11,252 bases of DNA from Helicobacteraceae bacterium (GCA_030613795.1 JAUWLG010000023.1:1-11252), one strand, 5' to 3'. Positions 1-6,157 are shown, counted from the first letter of the stretch. Numbers and translations are program-made. The notes: generated from the letters alone by a model not told the origin.

Positions 1-124
1 TACATGATAATGCACATCGTATATTTATGTCAAGACTTTATCAGTTTAGATTATTTAAATTAGGGAAGGTCAAGGTATAGAAGGAATTCTTTAGAGTGGT
101 TAGGTTGAGAACGAAAGGATATCC
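1..124. other. Gene-free left edge, AT-rich
   Basis: I see no convincing coding region here. On the minus strand TTGACA (revcomp of 28-33) and TTATCA (revcomp of 5-10) are separated by 17 bp, so a weak promoter may fire leftward out of the window. The same spot carries TATGTCAA (26-33), identical to one arm of the inverted repeat at 2456-2485. No clear terminator follows the hydrolase gene that ends at 125; only the short palindrome GGATATCC (117-124) is visible. Confidence 0.3.
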
Positions 125-1654
125 CTATCCATTAGCTTTCTTTTTACTTTTTCGTTTTCGCTTTTTCGTTTTTTTGACTGGTTTGTAGGTAAAGATGTTC
201 ATGCGATCAAGGCTTGGCATCAGTGAGCTGTTATAATCATAGCCGCTCTGCTCACTGCCTATGTCCAAGGTACTGATGACCACTTTACCTACAATGACCC
301 GTCCCTCTTCGTCATTGTCATCAACCGTTTTGATCCCCCACATGTTATGCAAGATCATGATGTTGTCTTCATAGGTTCCCAAATAGAGCATAATATGCCC
401 TTTGCGGTGCAGGAAGGTCTCAAAGGGTATTGCTTCTGCTTTGATCAACTCTTCTTTAGCAGTTGTATTAAGGTCGTCAAACTTAATTACCTTACCGATG
501 CGAGACTGCTGTCTGGAGTTGCGCGGTATCCAGATACCAAATGGTGTATAGATGTCACGAAGTGTTGAAGAGCAGTCTCTCTCCTCATACAGCCCGCCCC
601 AGCCATAATTACTTTTCATTACACCGGCGGTGATCTTGGTAAGGTTTTTTTGATTAAGATAGAGCGGTTTAGTTGTCACATCACTGTGTTTAAACTTTAT
701 CGTCACAAAAGTCGGTTTGTTAAAGGCACCAGGTGCAACGGCACGGGCATAGGTGTAGAGGCCTCTCTTTTTAATAAAACTGAGGCGCATTCCTATCCGA
801 GAGTAAAAAAGAAAATGTCCCTGAGTATCTGTCAAGGCCACTTTCTCTTTTAGAAGGAAGACAGGTTTTTTCTTTTTCCACTTTTTACGCTCTTTTTTAC
901 TCATAAAAGCGATCGTATAGCTAGGCAGCCATCCCGAGGCATAAGAGGTATAGACATAGACCCAAGCCTTGTCTTTTGAGTAGTGAGAGATAAAGATAGG
1001 CTCGTTAGCGTGGATGGCGCTGTTTTGCAGGTAGTCAAAGGGAAAGCCCTCGCCTGCGCGGTTCGGGTCTCTAAAAAGTGGTTTTTGTGTTGGAAAGTTG
1101 CGTAGTGATGAGAAGTGCAGTGTTATACCGTAACGACTCACCTTGCCAAAACGTTTAAAGTTGGCTTTCTCTAACATCTCATCAAACCATGACTGCTCTA
1201 ACAGTTGCAGGTTTTCACCGTATGAACAGCCTTTTGAGTAGACATGAAATGGCCAGCGGGCAGTAGATGATTTTTCTGGTGGTCGTTTATAACTCCAGAC
1301 TGAGAAGTAGTTTTTATCAAAAGCTTTCTGGATGGCGTAATGACGTTTATGGGTCAGTGCACTCTTTTTGGCATAAACCTCGATATCCTGAGGAAAGCGG
1401 TAAAGGTCTTCTACAAAATGCGGGTAAACAGGTGTGATACAAAACCCATTGTCTGTAGCATTGGCTTCTTGAGTGGTTGAGAGGTTAAGCTCTTTTAAGT
1501 CTGTTTGATTTTTACTACTGTTTAGAGGGTTTATAAGAGATGGAGTCTCGTTGAGTTGCAATGTCTCTACGCCATACGCGTTAAAAGAGAGTAAAGCAGC
1601 CAAGCTTGTAATCAAGACAGCTAAGCGTAAACCTTTGTTGTGATGCAACTGCAT
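125..1654 (-). CDS. Secreted NlpC/P60 peptidoglycan hydrolase with SH3-like domains
   Basis: Probable cell-wall endopeptidase of the NlpC/P60 cysteine peptidase family, acting in the periplasm on peptide stems of peptidoglycan. The N-terminus (MQLHHNKGLRLAVLITSLAA) is a signal peptide, with likely cleavage after a stretch ending NAYG. The middle, about residues 60-330, fits the N-terminal stabilising and SH3-type wall-binding domains usual in the large Campylobacterota members. The catalytic domain is C-terminal: Cys361 in ERDCSS, His420 in KGHIMLYLG and His436 in ILHNMWG match the Cys-His-His triad of the family. The last ~20 residues are a very lysine/arginine-rich tail, possibly binding wall or nucleic acid. 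The Shine-Dalgarno AAGGAG touches the ATG at 1654, so the TTG two codons on (1648) may be the real start; the signal peptide survives either way. The gene lies 60 nt after the repressor gene and may be co-transcribed with it. The domain class is firm; substrate is inferred. Confidence 0.85.
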   Translation of the reverse strand: MQLHHNKGLRLAVLITSLAALLSFNAYGVETLQLNETPSLINPLNSSKNQTDLKELNLSTTQEANATDNGFCITPVYPHFVEDLYRFPQDIEVYAKKSALTHKRHYAIQKAFDKNYFSVWSYKRPPEKSSTARWPFHVYSKGCSYGENLQLLEQSWFDEMLEKANFKRFGKVSRYGITLHFSSLRNFPTQKPLFRDPNRAGEGFPFDYLQNSAIHANEPIFISHYSKDKAWVYVYTSYASGWLPSYTIAFMSKKERKKWKKKKPVFLLKEKVALTDTQGHFLFYSRIGMRLSFIKKRGLYTYARAVAPGAFNKPTFVTIKFKHSDVTTKPLYLNQKNLTKITAGVMKSNYGWGGLYEERDCSSTLRDIYTPFGIWIPRNSRQQSRIGKVIKFDDLNTTAKEELIKAEAIPFETFLHRKGHIMLYLGTYEDNIMILHNMWGIKTVDDNDEEGRVIVGKVVISTLDIGSEQSGYDYNSSLMPSLDRMNIFTYKPVKKTKKRKRKSKKKANG

Positions 1655-1714
1655 CTCCTTTTAAAACACTTCGAAAACCCGTTACTTATTGTAAAGGCAT
1701 ATGAAGTGTAAGAC

Positions 1715-2380
1715 TTATTCTACACCACCATAACGCCCAACAACACGACCAAGTATATTGATCTGTTCCGGTGAGGCAACTTGTGGCAGATAGAAATCTT
1801 TATTGTCTGAAATAATATCGATTCTACCATCTATACGCTTTTGTAATCGTTTAACCAAGAGCATATCTTCTGTTTGTATAGCAAAAACACCACCACGAGA
1901 AATATCGACCTTGGAGCGGTTTAAAAAGATGATGTCACCATTTAAAAAAGTGGGCTCCATCGAATCACCGGTCACATTAATAGCCTCAATGTTTTTAAGT
2001 TCGCTCTCACCACCTAATGTGGCTAAAAAATGTGGTTCGATTGCAAGGTTTTCTGCCTCTTCACCCTCATCAGCAAAACCACCGCCTCCGGCTGAAGCAT
2101 TAACGGCGTTAAAATATCGAACCATGTAGAACTGATTGGTCGCTTCGACTAGAGACTCCGGGCTTTGATCATAGAGCAGCCAGTTAATTGCGATAGAACG
2201 TTTGGCACAAAAGTTAAGCAGCTCTTCATAAGGGATCTTCTCTCTCTTTTTCATCGTCGCAAAGTTCATCTGTGAAATACCAAGTGCGCTTGCCACATCT
2301 TTGTCAAACACTTTTTTACCGGGGATATCTGATGAGATGATATCTTTTATCTCTTCTACAATCTCACTGAAACTTTTCAT
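1715..2380 (-). CDS. S24/LexA-like self-cleaving transcriptional repressor (phage CI type)
   Basis: A 221-aa two-domain repressor. Residues 1-70 form a helix-turn-helix domain of the phage CI repressor type: VASALGISQMNF is the helix-turn-helix core, and INWLLYD is the end motif typical of CI-like proteins. Residues ~85-221 are the S24 peptidase (LexA/UmuD) domain. Its catalytic serine is Ser140 in GDSMEPTF and its lysine is Lys177 in LLVKRL, 37 residues apart as in E. coli LexA. A candidate Ala97-Gly98 cleavage site lies in NASAGGGG. All parts needed for RecA-stimulated self-cleavage are therefore present. The start is ATG with AAAGGA six bases upstream. It diverges from two micro-ORFs across a spaced inverted repeat (2456-2485), which suggests it represses itself and them. 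It could be a domesticated prophage repressor or a resident damage-response regulator; no phage structural genes are in the window. Confidence 0.9.
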   Translation of the reverse strand: MKSFSEIVEEIKDIISSDIPGKKVFDKDVASALGISQMNFATMKKREKIPYEELLNFCAKRSIAINWLLYDQSPESLVEATNQFYMVRYFNAVNASAGGGGFADEGEEAENLAIEPHFLATLGGESELKNIEAINVTGDSMEPTFLNGDIIFLNRSKVDISRGGVFAIQTEDMLLVKRLQKRIDGRIDIISDNKDFYLPQVASPEQINILGRVVGRYGGVE

Positions 2381-2444
2381 TTTCTATCCTTTTAATGGAC
2401 ACCTTTTGTATCTCTCTAGGAGGTGCCTTGCTTTTTATAACAAC

Positions 2445-2473
2445 ATAGTAAAGCGTTGACATACTTTATCCAA
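2445..2473 (-). promoter_or_regulatory. Candidate promoter of the S24 repressor gene
   Basis: On the minus strand TTGGAT (2473-2468) and TACTAT (2450-2445) are separated by 17 bp. A second candidate -10, TATAAA, lies at 2439-2434. Both lie within or just downstream of the inverted repeat at 2456-2485, so a bound repressor would block this promoter. Assigned by eye; no start site is proven. Confidence 0.4.
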
Positions 2474-2485
2474 ATAATATGTCAA
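2456..2485. promoter_or_regulatory. Perfect spaced inverted repeat, likely repressor operator
   Basis: TTGACATA (2456-2463) and TATGTCAA (2478-2485) are perfect reverse complements separated by 14 bases, giving about two helical turns centre to centre, as expected for a dimeric helix-turn-helix repressor. The repeat lies between the divergent repressor gene (start 2380) and the micro-ORFs (start 2559). An 8-bp palindrome, ATTGCAAT (2486-2493), follows directly. That the adjacent S24 repressor binds it is inferred. Confidence 0.5.
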
Positions 2486-2498
2486 ATTGCAATATTAT

Positions 2499-2527
2499 TT
2501 TCACCTTCCTCTAATAATTCATAGAAT
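2499..2527 (+). promoter_or_regulatory. Candidate promoter of the two micro-ORFs
   Basis: TTTCAC (2499-2504) and TAGAAT (2522-2527) are 17 bp apart. Transcription would start near 2534, leaving about 25 nt before the first micro-ORF at 2559. The -35 match is weak, so this is only a candidate. Confidence 0.35.
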
Positions 2528-2558
2528 GTGCCTACAAAAGTGATTCAAAGGATGACAG

Positions 2559-2642
2559 ATGGCAAAGATAATTAAAACAGCGGATTCATTTTTAGATAAG
2601 TTTGAGCGTTCACTTGAGAAGTGGGCAGATAAGATTTTGTAG
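2559..2642 (+). CDS. 27-aa peptide, predicted amphipathic helix
   Basis: A short ORF (MAKIIKTADSF...EKWADKIL) with Shine-Dalgarno AAAGGA six bases before its ATG, diverging from the S24 repressor gene. I do not recognise the family. Apolar residues fall at 4, 5, 8, 11, 12, 15, 19, 22, 23, 26 and 27, a near-ideal heptad-like spacing for an amphipathic helix, with K, D, E and R on the other face and one Trp. Such a peptide could associate with membrane, bind a partner, or be a leader for the next ORF 15 nt downstream. Function is unknown. Coding status rests on the ribosome site, the tandem arrangement and the helix pattern. Confidence 0.5.
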   Translation: MAKIIKTADSFLDKFERSLEKWADKIL

Positions 2643-2657
2643 GTTAAAGGAAAAATC

Positions 2658-2768
2658 ATGAACATCAATAGCAGAGAGTACTTATTAATAAAAAAAGTGA
2701 TTAAGACCAACCCTAATATCTCAGTGGGTGATATGGGTCGATTGATAAAACTGATCTACAATAGTTAA
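2658..2768 (+). CDS. 36-aa hypothetical peptide
   Basis: A short ORF (MNINSREYLLIKKVIKTNPN... ending LIKLIYNS) with Shine-Dalgarno AAAGGA and about 6 nt to ATG. It sits 15 nt after the 27-aa ORF, so the two form a small operon opposite the S24 repressor. It is basic and predicted helical; the pattern of a Y-L-L-I helix followed by NPNISVGDMGRLIKLI vaguely recalls half of a helix-turn-helix or winged-helix domain, but this is too short to assign. Its position is that of cro in a lambdoid switch. No function is claimed. Confidence 0.5.
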   Translation: MNINSREYLLIKKVIKTNPNISVGDMGRLIKLIYNS

Positions 2769-2838
2769 CAGTTATGACAATCTAAGGCAGCGCAGTGTCA
2801 CTGTTTAAGTGTACCGATAAGCCTTATCATAAATACGA

Positions 2839-2869
2839 AGACGATACACTTTACTCTTTTGTATCGTCT
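2839..2869. terminator. Hairpin between convergent genes, likely terminator for the micro-ORF transcript
   Basis: AGACGATACA (2839-2848) and TGTATCGTCT (2860-2869) form a perfect 10-bp stem with an 11-nt loop. On the plus strand it is followed by a T-rich run (GCCTTTTTATCTTTTTT), which fits rho-independent termination of the micro-ORF transcript. On the minus strand the trailing sequence is less T-rich. The loop contains the stop codon (2853-2851) of the minus-strand 50-aa peptide. Confidence 0.55.
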
Positions 2870-3003
2870 GCCTTTTTATCTTTTTTATCTTTAGCTGCCT
2901 TACCTTCACGCTCTTCAAGCTTACTTTGATGATAGCCGCCAAAGATAAAAAACATAAAGAGTATAAACAACCCTAGCATAATATAATCCATTAAACTGTT
3001 CAC
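2851..3003 (-). CDS. 50-aa single-pass membrane peptide, coupled to trmL
   Basis: A short gene not recognised as a named family. The best start is GTG at 3003, which overlaps the trmL stop (ATGTGA) and has AAGGAG (3014-3009) five bases upstream. An in-frame ATG at 2991 would make a 46-aa protein but leaves the ribosome site 17 nt away. The product has one hydrophobic segment (about residues 8-24, LGLFILFMFFIFGG) followed by a highly charged Lys/Asp/Glu tail (KLEEREGKAAKDKKDKK), so probably a small inner-membrane protein with a cytoplasmic tail. The overlap predicts translation only when trmL is translated. Function is unknown. Confidence 0.6.
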   Translation of the reverse strand: MNSLMDYIMLGLFILFMFFIFGGYHQSKLEEREGKAAKDKKDKKADDTKE

Positions 3004-3470
3004 ATCAGCTCCTTATAGTTAGTAAAATTTTGTTTAATCGCCTCATAGAGGATAATTCCTGTACTAACGGCAAGGTTAAGACTGCGTCCCTCTTTTGTCA
3101 TAGGAATAGTCATGCACTGTTGAGGGTTTGCTGCCAGAAGATCAGCCGGTAAACCTTTCGTCTCAGAACCAAAAAAGAGAAAGTCGTTTTCTTGGAACTC
3201 TCGTTCAAAATACGGTGTATCTGTTTTGGTCGTCCCATAAAAGTAACGTGCACCCTCATCTTGGGCTGCAAAGAAGCTCTCAAGGTCTTCCCAGACGTGA
3301 AGATCCAGTTTATGCCAATAGTCAAGCCCTGCTCTACGCACTGCTTTTTCATCGATATCAAAACCGAGAGGTTTAATAAGGTGCAGTGATGAACCTGTAT
3401 TGACACAGAGGCGACCGATACTGCCTGTGTTGTTTGGGATCTGTGGATTATAAAGGACGATGTTGAACAA
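3000..3470 (-). CDS. trmL: tRNA (cytidine/uridine(34)-2'-O)-methyltransferase TrmL
   Basis: A SPOUT-fold methyltransferase of 156 aa, the usual TrmL length. It 2'-O-methylates the wobble nucleotide of tRNA-Leu isoacceptors with S-adenosylmethionine. Family motifs are clear: MFNIVLYNPQIPNNTG at the N-terminus, RLCVNTG (20-26), the GSETKGLP loop (101-108) and GRSLNLAVSTGIILYEA (128-144), which form the knotted cofactor site. The start is TTG, supported by AGGAG five bases upstream and by the family-typical N-terminus; no upstream ATG is available. It follows purU by about 48 nt and overlaps the start of the 50-aa membrane peptide, so these three are probably one transcript. TATAAC on the minus strand within the purU-trmL gap could provide an additional promoter. 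Confidence 0.93.
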   Translation of the reverse strand: MFNIVLYNPQIPNNTGSIGRLCVNTGSSLHLIKPLGFDIDEKAVRRAGLDYWHKLDLHVWEDLESFFAAQDEGARYFYGTTKTDTPYFEREFQENDFLFFGSETKGLPADLLAANPQQCMTIPMTKEGRSLNLAVSTGIILYEAIKQNFTNYKELM

Positions 3471-3518
3471 ACTAGCTCCTATATGGTGTTTTTGTAGACT
3501 GAACTGTTATATTTTAGA

Positions 3519-4355
3519 TTAAAAGATAACTGTCTTGTTTGCATAGACAAAGATCCGGTCTTCTAATGCCAGTTTCAAAGCACGAGAGAGAACGATCTTC
3601 TCAACATCACGACCTGAGCGCTGCATATCACGCCAGCTGTACGCATGGTCGATGTGTTTGATCTCTTGGGCAATGATCGGGCCCTCATCAAGATTGTTAT
3701 TGACAAAGTGAGCTGTTGCTCCAATGATCTTTACACCACGTTCAAAAGCTTGTTTATAAGGGTTGGCACCGATAAATGCCGGTAAAAACGAGTGGTGGAT
3801 GTTGATGATCTTATCTTCATAAGCTTCGACAAAACGTGGTGTCAAGATACGCATGTATTTGGCTAGAACGATGTAGTCAACATCTTTATACTGACCAAGG
3901 ATCTCTAAAATAGCCTCTTCATGCGCCTCTCTTTCAAGACCTTCATGCGAAACGGTGACAAAAGGAATATTGAACTTGCTTACCAGTGGCTCTAAAAGAT
4001 CATAGTTAGAAACTACAGCCAAGATGTTGGCATCCAGCTCCCCTGCTTCATAACGAATCAAAATGTCACCCAGAGCGTGTGACTCTTTAGTCACCATCAA
4101 TATAATATTTTTCTTACCTGGTTTAACGATCTCAACACTCGAGTCTTCAGGAAGAACCGCTTCTAGCTCACTCTCGAGCTGCTCAGCATCGACCTTGCCT
4201 TCAACCACTGAACGCATAAAAAATTTGTGATTCTCTTTATCAACAAATTCATTATTGGACATGATGTTAAGTTCATGGTTGTAAAAGATACTTGCTATTT
4301 TATAAACAAGACCTTTTTCATCTCTGGCATCAATTAATACACGATATTGTTTCAT
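3519..4355 (-). CDS. purU: Formyltetrahydrofolate deformylase PurU
   Basis: Hydrolyses 10-formyl-tetrahydrofolate to formate and tetrahydrofolate, balancing the one-carbon pool. Residues ~1-80 form an ACT regulatory domain (YRVLIDARDEKGLVYKIASI), and the rest is a formyl-transferase domain with the hydrolase signature. The catalytic Asn185 and His187 lie in NIHHSFLPAFIGANPY and Asp223 in NNLDEGPIIAQE, matching the Asn-His-Asp triad known from GART/PurU enzymes. The length (278 aa) fits the family (~280). I prefer ATG at 4355; an in-frame GTG at 4367 would add VSIT, but it lacks a ribosome site and lies very close to the predicted transcription start. The gene stands between leuB and trmL with its own likely promoter in the upstream gap. 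Confidence 0.93.
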   Translation of the reverse strand: MKQYRVLIDARDEKGLVYKIASIFYNHELNIMSNNEFVDKENHKFFMRSVVEGKVDAEQLESELEAVLPEDSSVEIVKPGKKNIILMVTKESHALGDILIRYEAGELDANILAVVSNYDLLEPLVSKFNIPFVTVSHEGLEREAHEEAILEILGQYKDVDYIVLAKYMRILTPRFVEAYEDKIINIHHSFLPAFIGANPYKQAFERGVKIIGATAHFVNNNLDEGPIIAQEIKHIDHAYSWRDMQRSGRDVEKIVLSRALKLALEDRIFVYANKTVIF

Positions 4356-4380
4356 TGTTATGCTCACTTGCGTTGACTAT

Positions 4381-4386
4381 TTTATA
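4381..4386 (-). promoter_or_regulatory. Candidate -10 box for purU-trmL
   Basis: The minus strand reads TTTTATAAAATAG, giving TATAAA at 4386-4381 with T-rich DNA upstream and no good -35, as is common in this phylum. Transcription would begin near 4374, about 19 nt before the ATG at 4355. This favours ATG 4355 over GTG 4367 as the start. Confidence 0.4.
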
Positions 4387-4436
4387 AAACCTGTAGGCAA
4401 AAGTACAGATTCGAAAAAGAGTTTTAATTTAGTATA

Positions 4437-4461
4437 CCACGTGCAACTCATCTGCGCGTGG
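4437..4461. terminator. GC-rich hairpin in the leuB-purU gap, possible leuDB terminator
   Basis: CCACGTGC (4437-4444) pairs with GCGCGTGG (4454-4461) over eight positions with one mismatched or wobble position; the loop is nine bases. It lies 58 nt past the leuB stop on the minus strand, where it is followed by TATACTAAATTAAAACTCTTTTT, a T-containing but not classical tract. The whole 4437-4512 stretch is GC-richer than the surrounding intergenic DNA and has no ORF. It could be a terminator, an RNA structure, or part of an unrecognised small RNA. Confidence 0.3.
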
Positions 4462-4518
4462 GACTGCTGCCAAAGCGAACTCAACGTTAGCCTAGGCAAA
4501 TGGACTCTGTGGTAAAGA

Positions 4519-5595
4519 TTATTTAGTACACTTTACAGCGTAGTTAGCGATGATAGAACCCATCTCGCTTGTTGAACAGATCTCTTTTGCATCAAACTGT
4601 GCCAAATCTTGAGTGCGGTAACCCTCAACAAGTGCTTGTTTGATAGCCGCATCAATACGGTCAGCTGCATCATTCTCATTTAGTGCATAACGAAGCATCA
4701 TCGAAGCACTAGAGATTGTCGCGATCGGGTTCGCGATGCCTTGACCAGCGATGTCCGGTGCAGAACCGTGGATCGGCTCATAAACACCGATCTTACTACC
4801 GACAGATGCTGATGGAAGCAGACCGATAGAGCCAGAAAGCATACTCGCCTCATCGCTCAAGATGTCTCCGAAGATGTTACCTGTCAACATAACGTCGAAC
4901 TGCTTAGGATCACGGATAAGCTGCATTGCTGCATTATCAACATACATATGGCTCAGTTCGACTTCCGGATACTCAGCAGCAACTTCAGTTACCACGTCAC
5001 GCCAGAGTTGAGAAACGTCAAGTACATTTGCTTTGTCAATAGAGCAAACACGCTTAGAACGTGTCATAGCGATTTTAAATGCTTGGTGCGCAATACGAAC
5101 GATCTCGTCACGTGTGTAGACCATGGTGTTGAAACCACGGTTCTCATCACGTCCTTTTGGCTCACCAAAGTAGATACCACCGATAAGCTCACGCACAACC
5201 ATTAGGTCAACACCCTGTACGATCTCCGGTTTAAGTGAACTAGCATTAACAAGCTCGTCATAGACAACCGCAGGACGTAAGTTAGCATAAACACCTAACT
5301 CTTTACGAAAACGAAGTAGACCGGACTCTGGACGTTTCTCACGTGGAAGGTTGTCCCACTTTTCACCACCGATAGCTCCAAAAAGGACAGCATCTGAGTT
5401 CATCGAACCATTGATCGTCTCTTGTGGAAGCGGGTCACCAGTCACGTCATAAGCGCAACCACCCATCAACAACTCTTCGTATTGAAAGTCAAAATCTTCG
5501 CATGACGCAACAGCATCGAGGACTTTTACTGCCTCATCAATGATCTCAGGACCGATTCCGTCACCTTTAATAAGGGCGATTCTGTAGTTTTTCAT
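4519..5595 (-). CDS. leuB: 3-isopropylmalate dehydrogenase LeuB
   Basis: NAD-dependent oxidative decarboxylation of 3-isopropylmalate to 2-oxoisocaproate, the third step of leucine synthesis, in the cytoplasm. The 358-aa length is standard. Visible motifs are KGDGIGPEI near the N-terminus, the substrate-binding arginines in [31 protein letters not shown], the lysine in [12 protein letters not shown], the metal-binding aspartates in [13 protein letters not shown], and the NAD-binding [21 protein letters not shown] typical of the IPMDH branch rather than isocitrate or tartrate dehydrogenases. Its ATG overlaps the leuD stop by one base (TAATG), and AAGGAG lies just upstream, so it is translationally coupled to leuD. 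It is followed by a 151-nt gap before purU. Confidence 0.96.
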   Translation of the reverse strand: MKNYRIALIKGDGIGPEIIDEAVKVLDAVASCEDFDFQYEELLMGGCAYDVTGDPLPQETINGSMNSDAVLFGAIGGEKWDNLPREKRPESGLLRFRKELGVYANLRPAVVYDELVNASSLKPEIVQGVDLMVVRELIGGIYFGEPKGRDENRGFNTMVYTRDEIVRIAHQAFKIAMTRSKRVCSIDKANVLDVSQLWRDVVTEVAAEYPEVELSHMYVDNAAMQLIRDPKQFDVMLTGNIFGDILSDEASMLSGSIGLLPSASVGSKIGVYEPIHGSAPDIAGQGIANPIATISSASMMLRYALNENDAADRIDAAIKQALVEGYRTQDLAQFDAKEICSTSEMGSIIANYAVKCTK

Positions 5596-6098
5596 TATTT
5601 CTCTCCTTGAGCAACTTCATTGGCTGCAAAATTCATTAAACCACCTGCATCGATAAGCTCTTGCATAAATGGAGGGATCGGTGTGAACTTGTAGCTTTTA
5701 CCACTTGTTTTGTTGGTGATCGTACCTTCGTCCATATTGATGGTCACAACATCGCCTTTTTTGATCTCTGTACTCTCTGGCAACTCAAAAATAGGCAGAC
5801 CCATATTGAACGCATTACGGTAGAAAATACGTGCGAATGTAGGAGCAATAACAGCTGCAACACCAGCTGCTTTAAGTGCGATAGGCGCGTGTTCACGAGA
5901 CGAACCGCAACCAAAATTGTCATCAGCAACAATAATGTCCCCGGGTGTCATATTTTTGACAAAGGTCGGATCAGCATCTTCCATAACGTGCTTCGCCAGT
6001 TCTTCTGGTACTGACGTGTTTAAATATCTTGCGGCAATAATAAGGTCTGTATCGATATCTTTACCGAAATTCCAGACTTTTCCTTCAATTGTTTGCAT
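5595..6098 (-). CDS. leuD: 3-isopropylmalate dehydratase small subunit LeuD
   Basis: Small subunit of the isopropylmalate isomerase (LeuCD), which converts 2-isopropylmalate to 3-isopropylmalate in leucine synthesis. At 167 aa it belongs to the short LeuD class, not the ~200-aa enterobacterial one. The swivelling-domain motifs are present: [16 protein letters not shown] near residue 13, [18 protein letters not shown] (about 59-76) with the substrate-binding serine/arginine loop, and [15 protein letters not shown]. The 4Fe-4S subunit LeuC is not in this window, so the partner must be encoded elsewhere. The ATG has AGGA about seven bases upstream. leuD is first in the leuD-leuB pair and diverges from rpoD. 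Confidence 0.95.
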   Translation of the reverse strand: MQTIEGKVWNFGKDIDTDLIIAARYLNTSVPEELAKHVMEDADPTFVKNMTPGDIIVADDNFGCGSSREHAPIALKAAGVAAVIAPTFARIFYRNAFNMGLPIFELPESTEIKKGDVVTINMDEGTITNKTSGKSYKFTPIPPFMQELIDAGGLMNFAANEVAQGEK

Positions 6099-6141
6099 TG
6101 AAAATCCTGCTTTGGTACACCAAGGTGCCCTTGTAATTTTG

Positions 6142-6157
6142 TCGGATTATATCGAAA
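6142..6157 (-). promoter_or_regulatory. Promoter of leuDB
   Basis: The minus strand reads TTTCGATATAATCCGA, with a perfect TATAAT at 6151-6146 preceded by a T-run (TTTTTTCGA) and no good -35. Transcription would start near 6139, giving a ~40-nt leader before leuD. The leader is too short for a T-box or a leucine attenuator; none is seen. The 16-bp core is nearly identical to that of rpoD. Confidence 0.7.

Noticed and set aside
1666..1709. 7-bp inverted repeat ACACTTC/GAAGTGT between the repressor and the hydrolase
   Set aside because: The loop is 30 nt and no T-tract follows, so it is not a credible terminator; probably chance.
2519..2710. 63-codon minus-strand ORF with hydrophobic N-terminus, antisense to both micro-ORFs
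   Set aside because: Its ribosome site is poor, it runs against the two plus-strand ORFs that each have a good one, and its hydrophobicity follows from A-rich codons on the other strand. It cannot be fully excluded without expression data.
4356..4367. GTG start of purU at 4367
   Set aside because: It lacks a ribosome site and lies about 7 nt from the predicted transcription start; ATG 4355 gives the usual PurU N-terminus.
4437..4513. tRNA or known structured RNA in the leuB-purU gap
   Set aside because: No cloverleaf with T-loop GTTCGA or anticodon arm and no SRP, RNase P or 6S signature can be built by eye; kept only as a hairpin of uncertain role.
6099..6145. Leucine attenuator, T-box or riboswitch before leuD
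   Set aside because: The predicted leader is only about 40 nt and has no leucine-codon run or strong hairpin; TTGGTGTACCAA is too short to matter.
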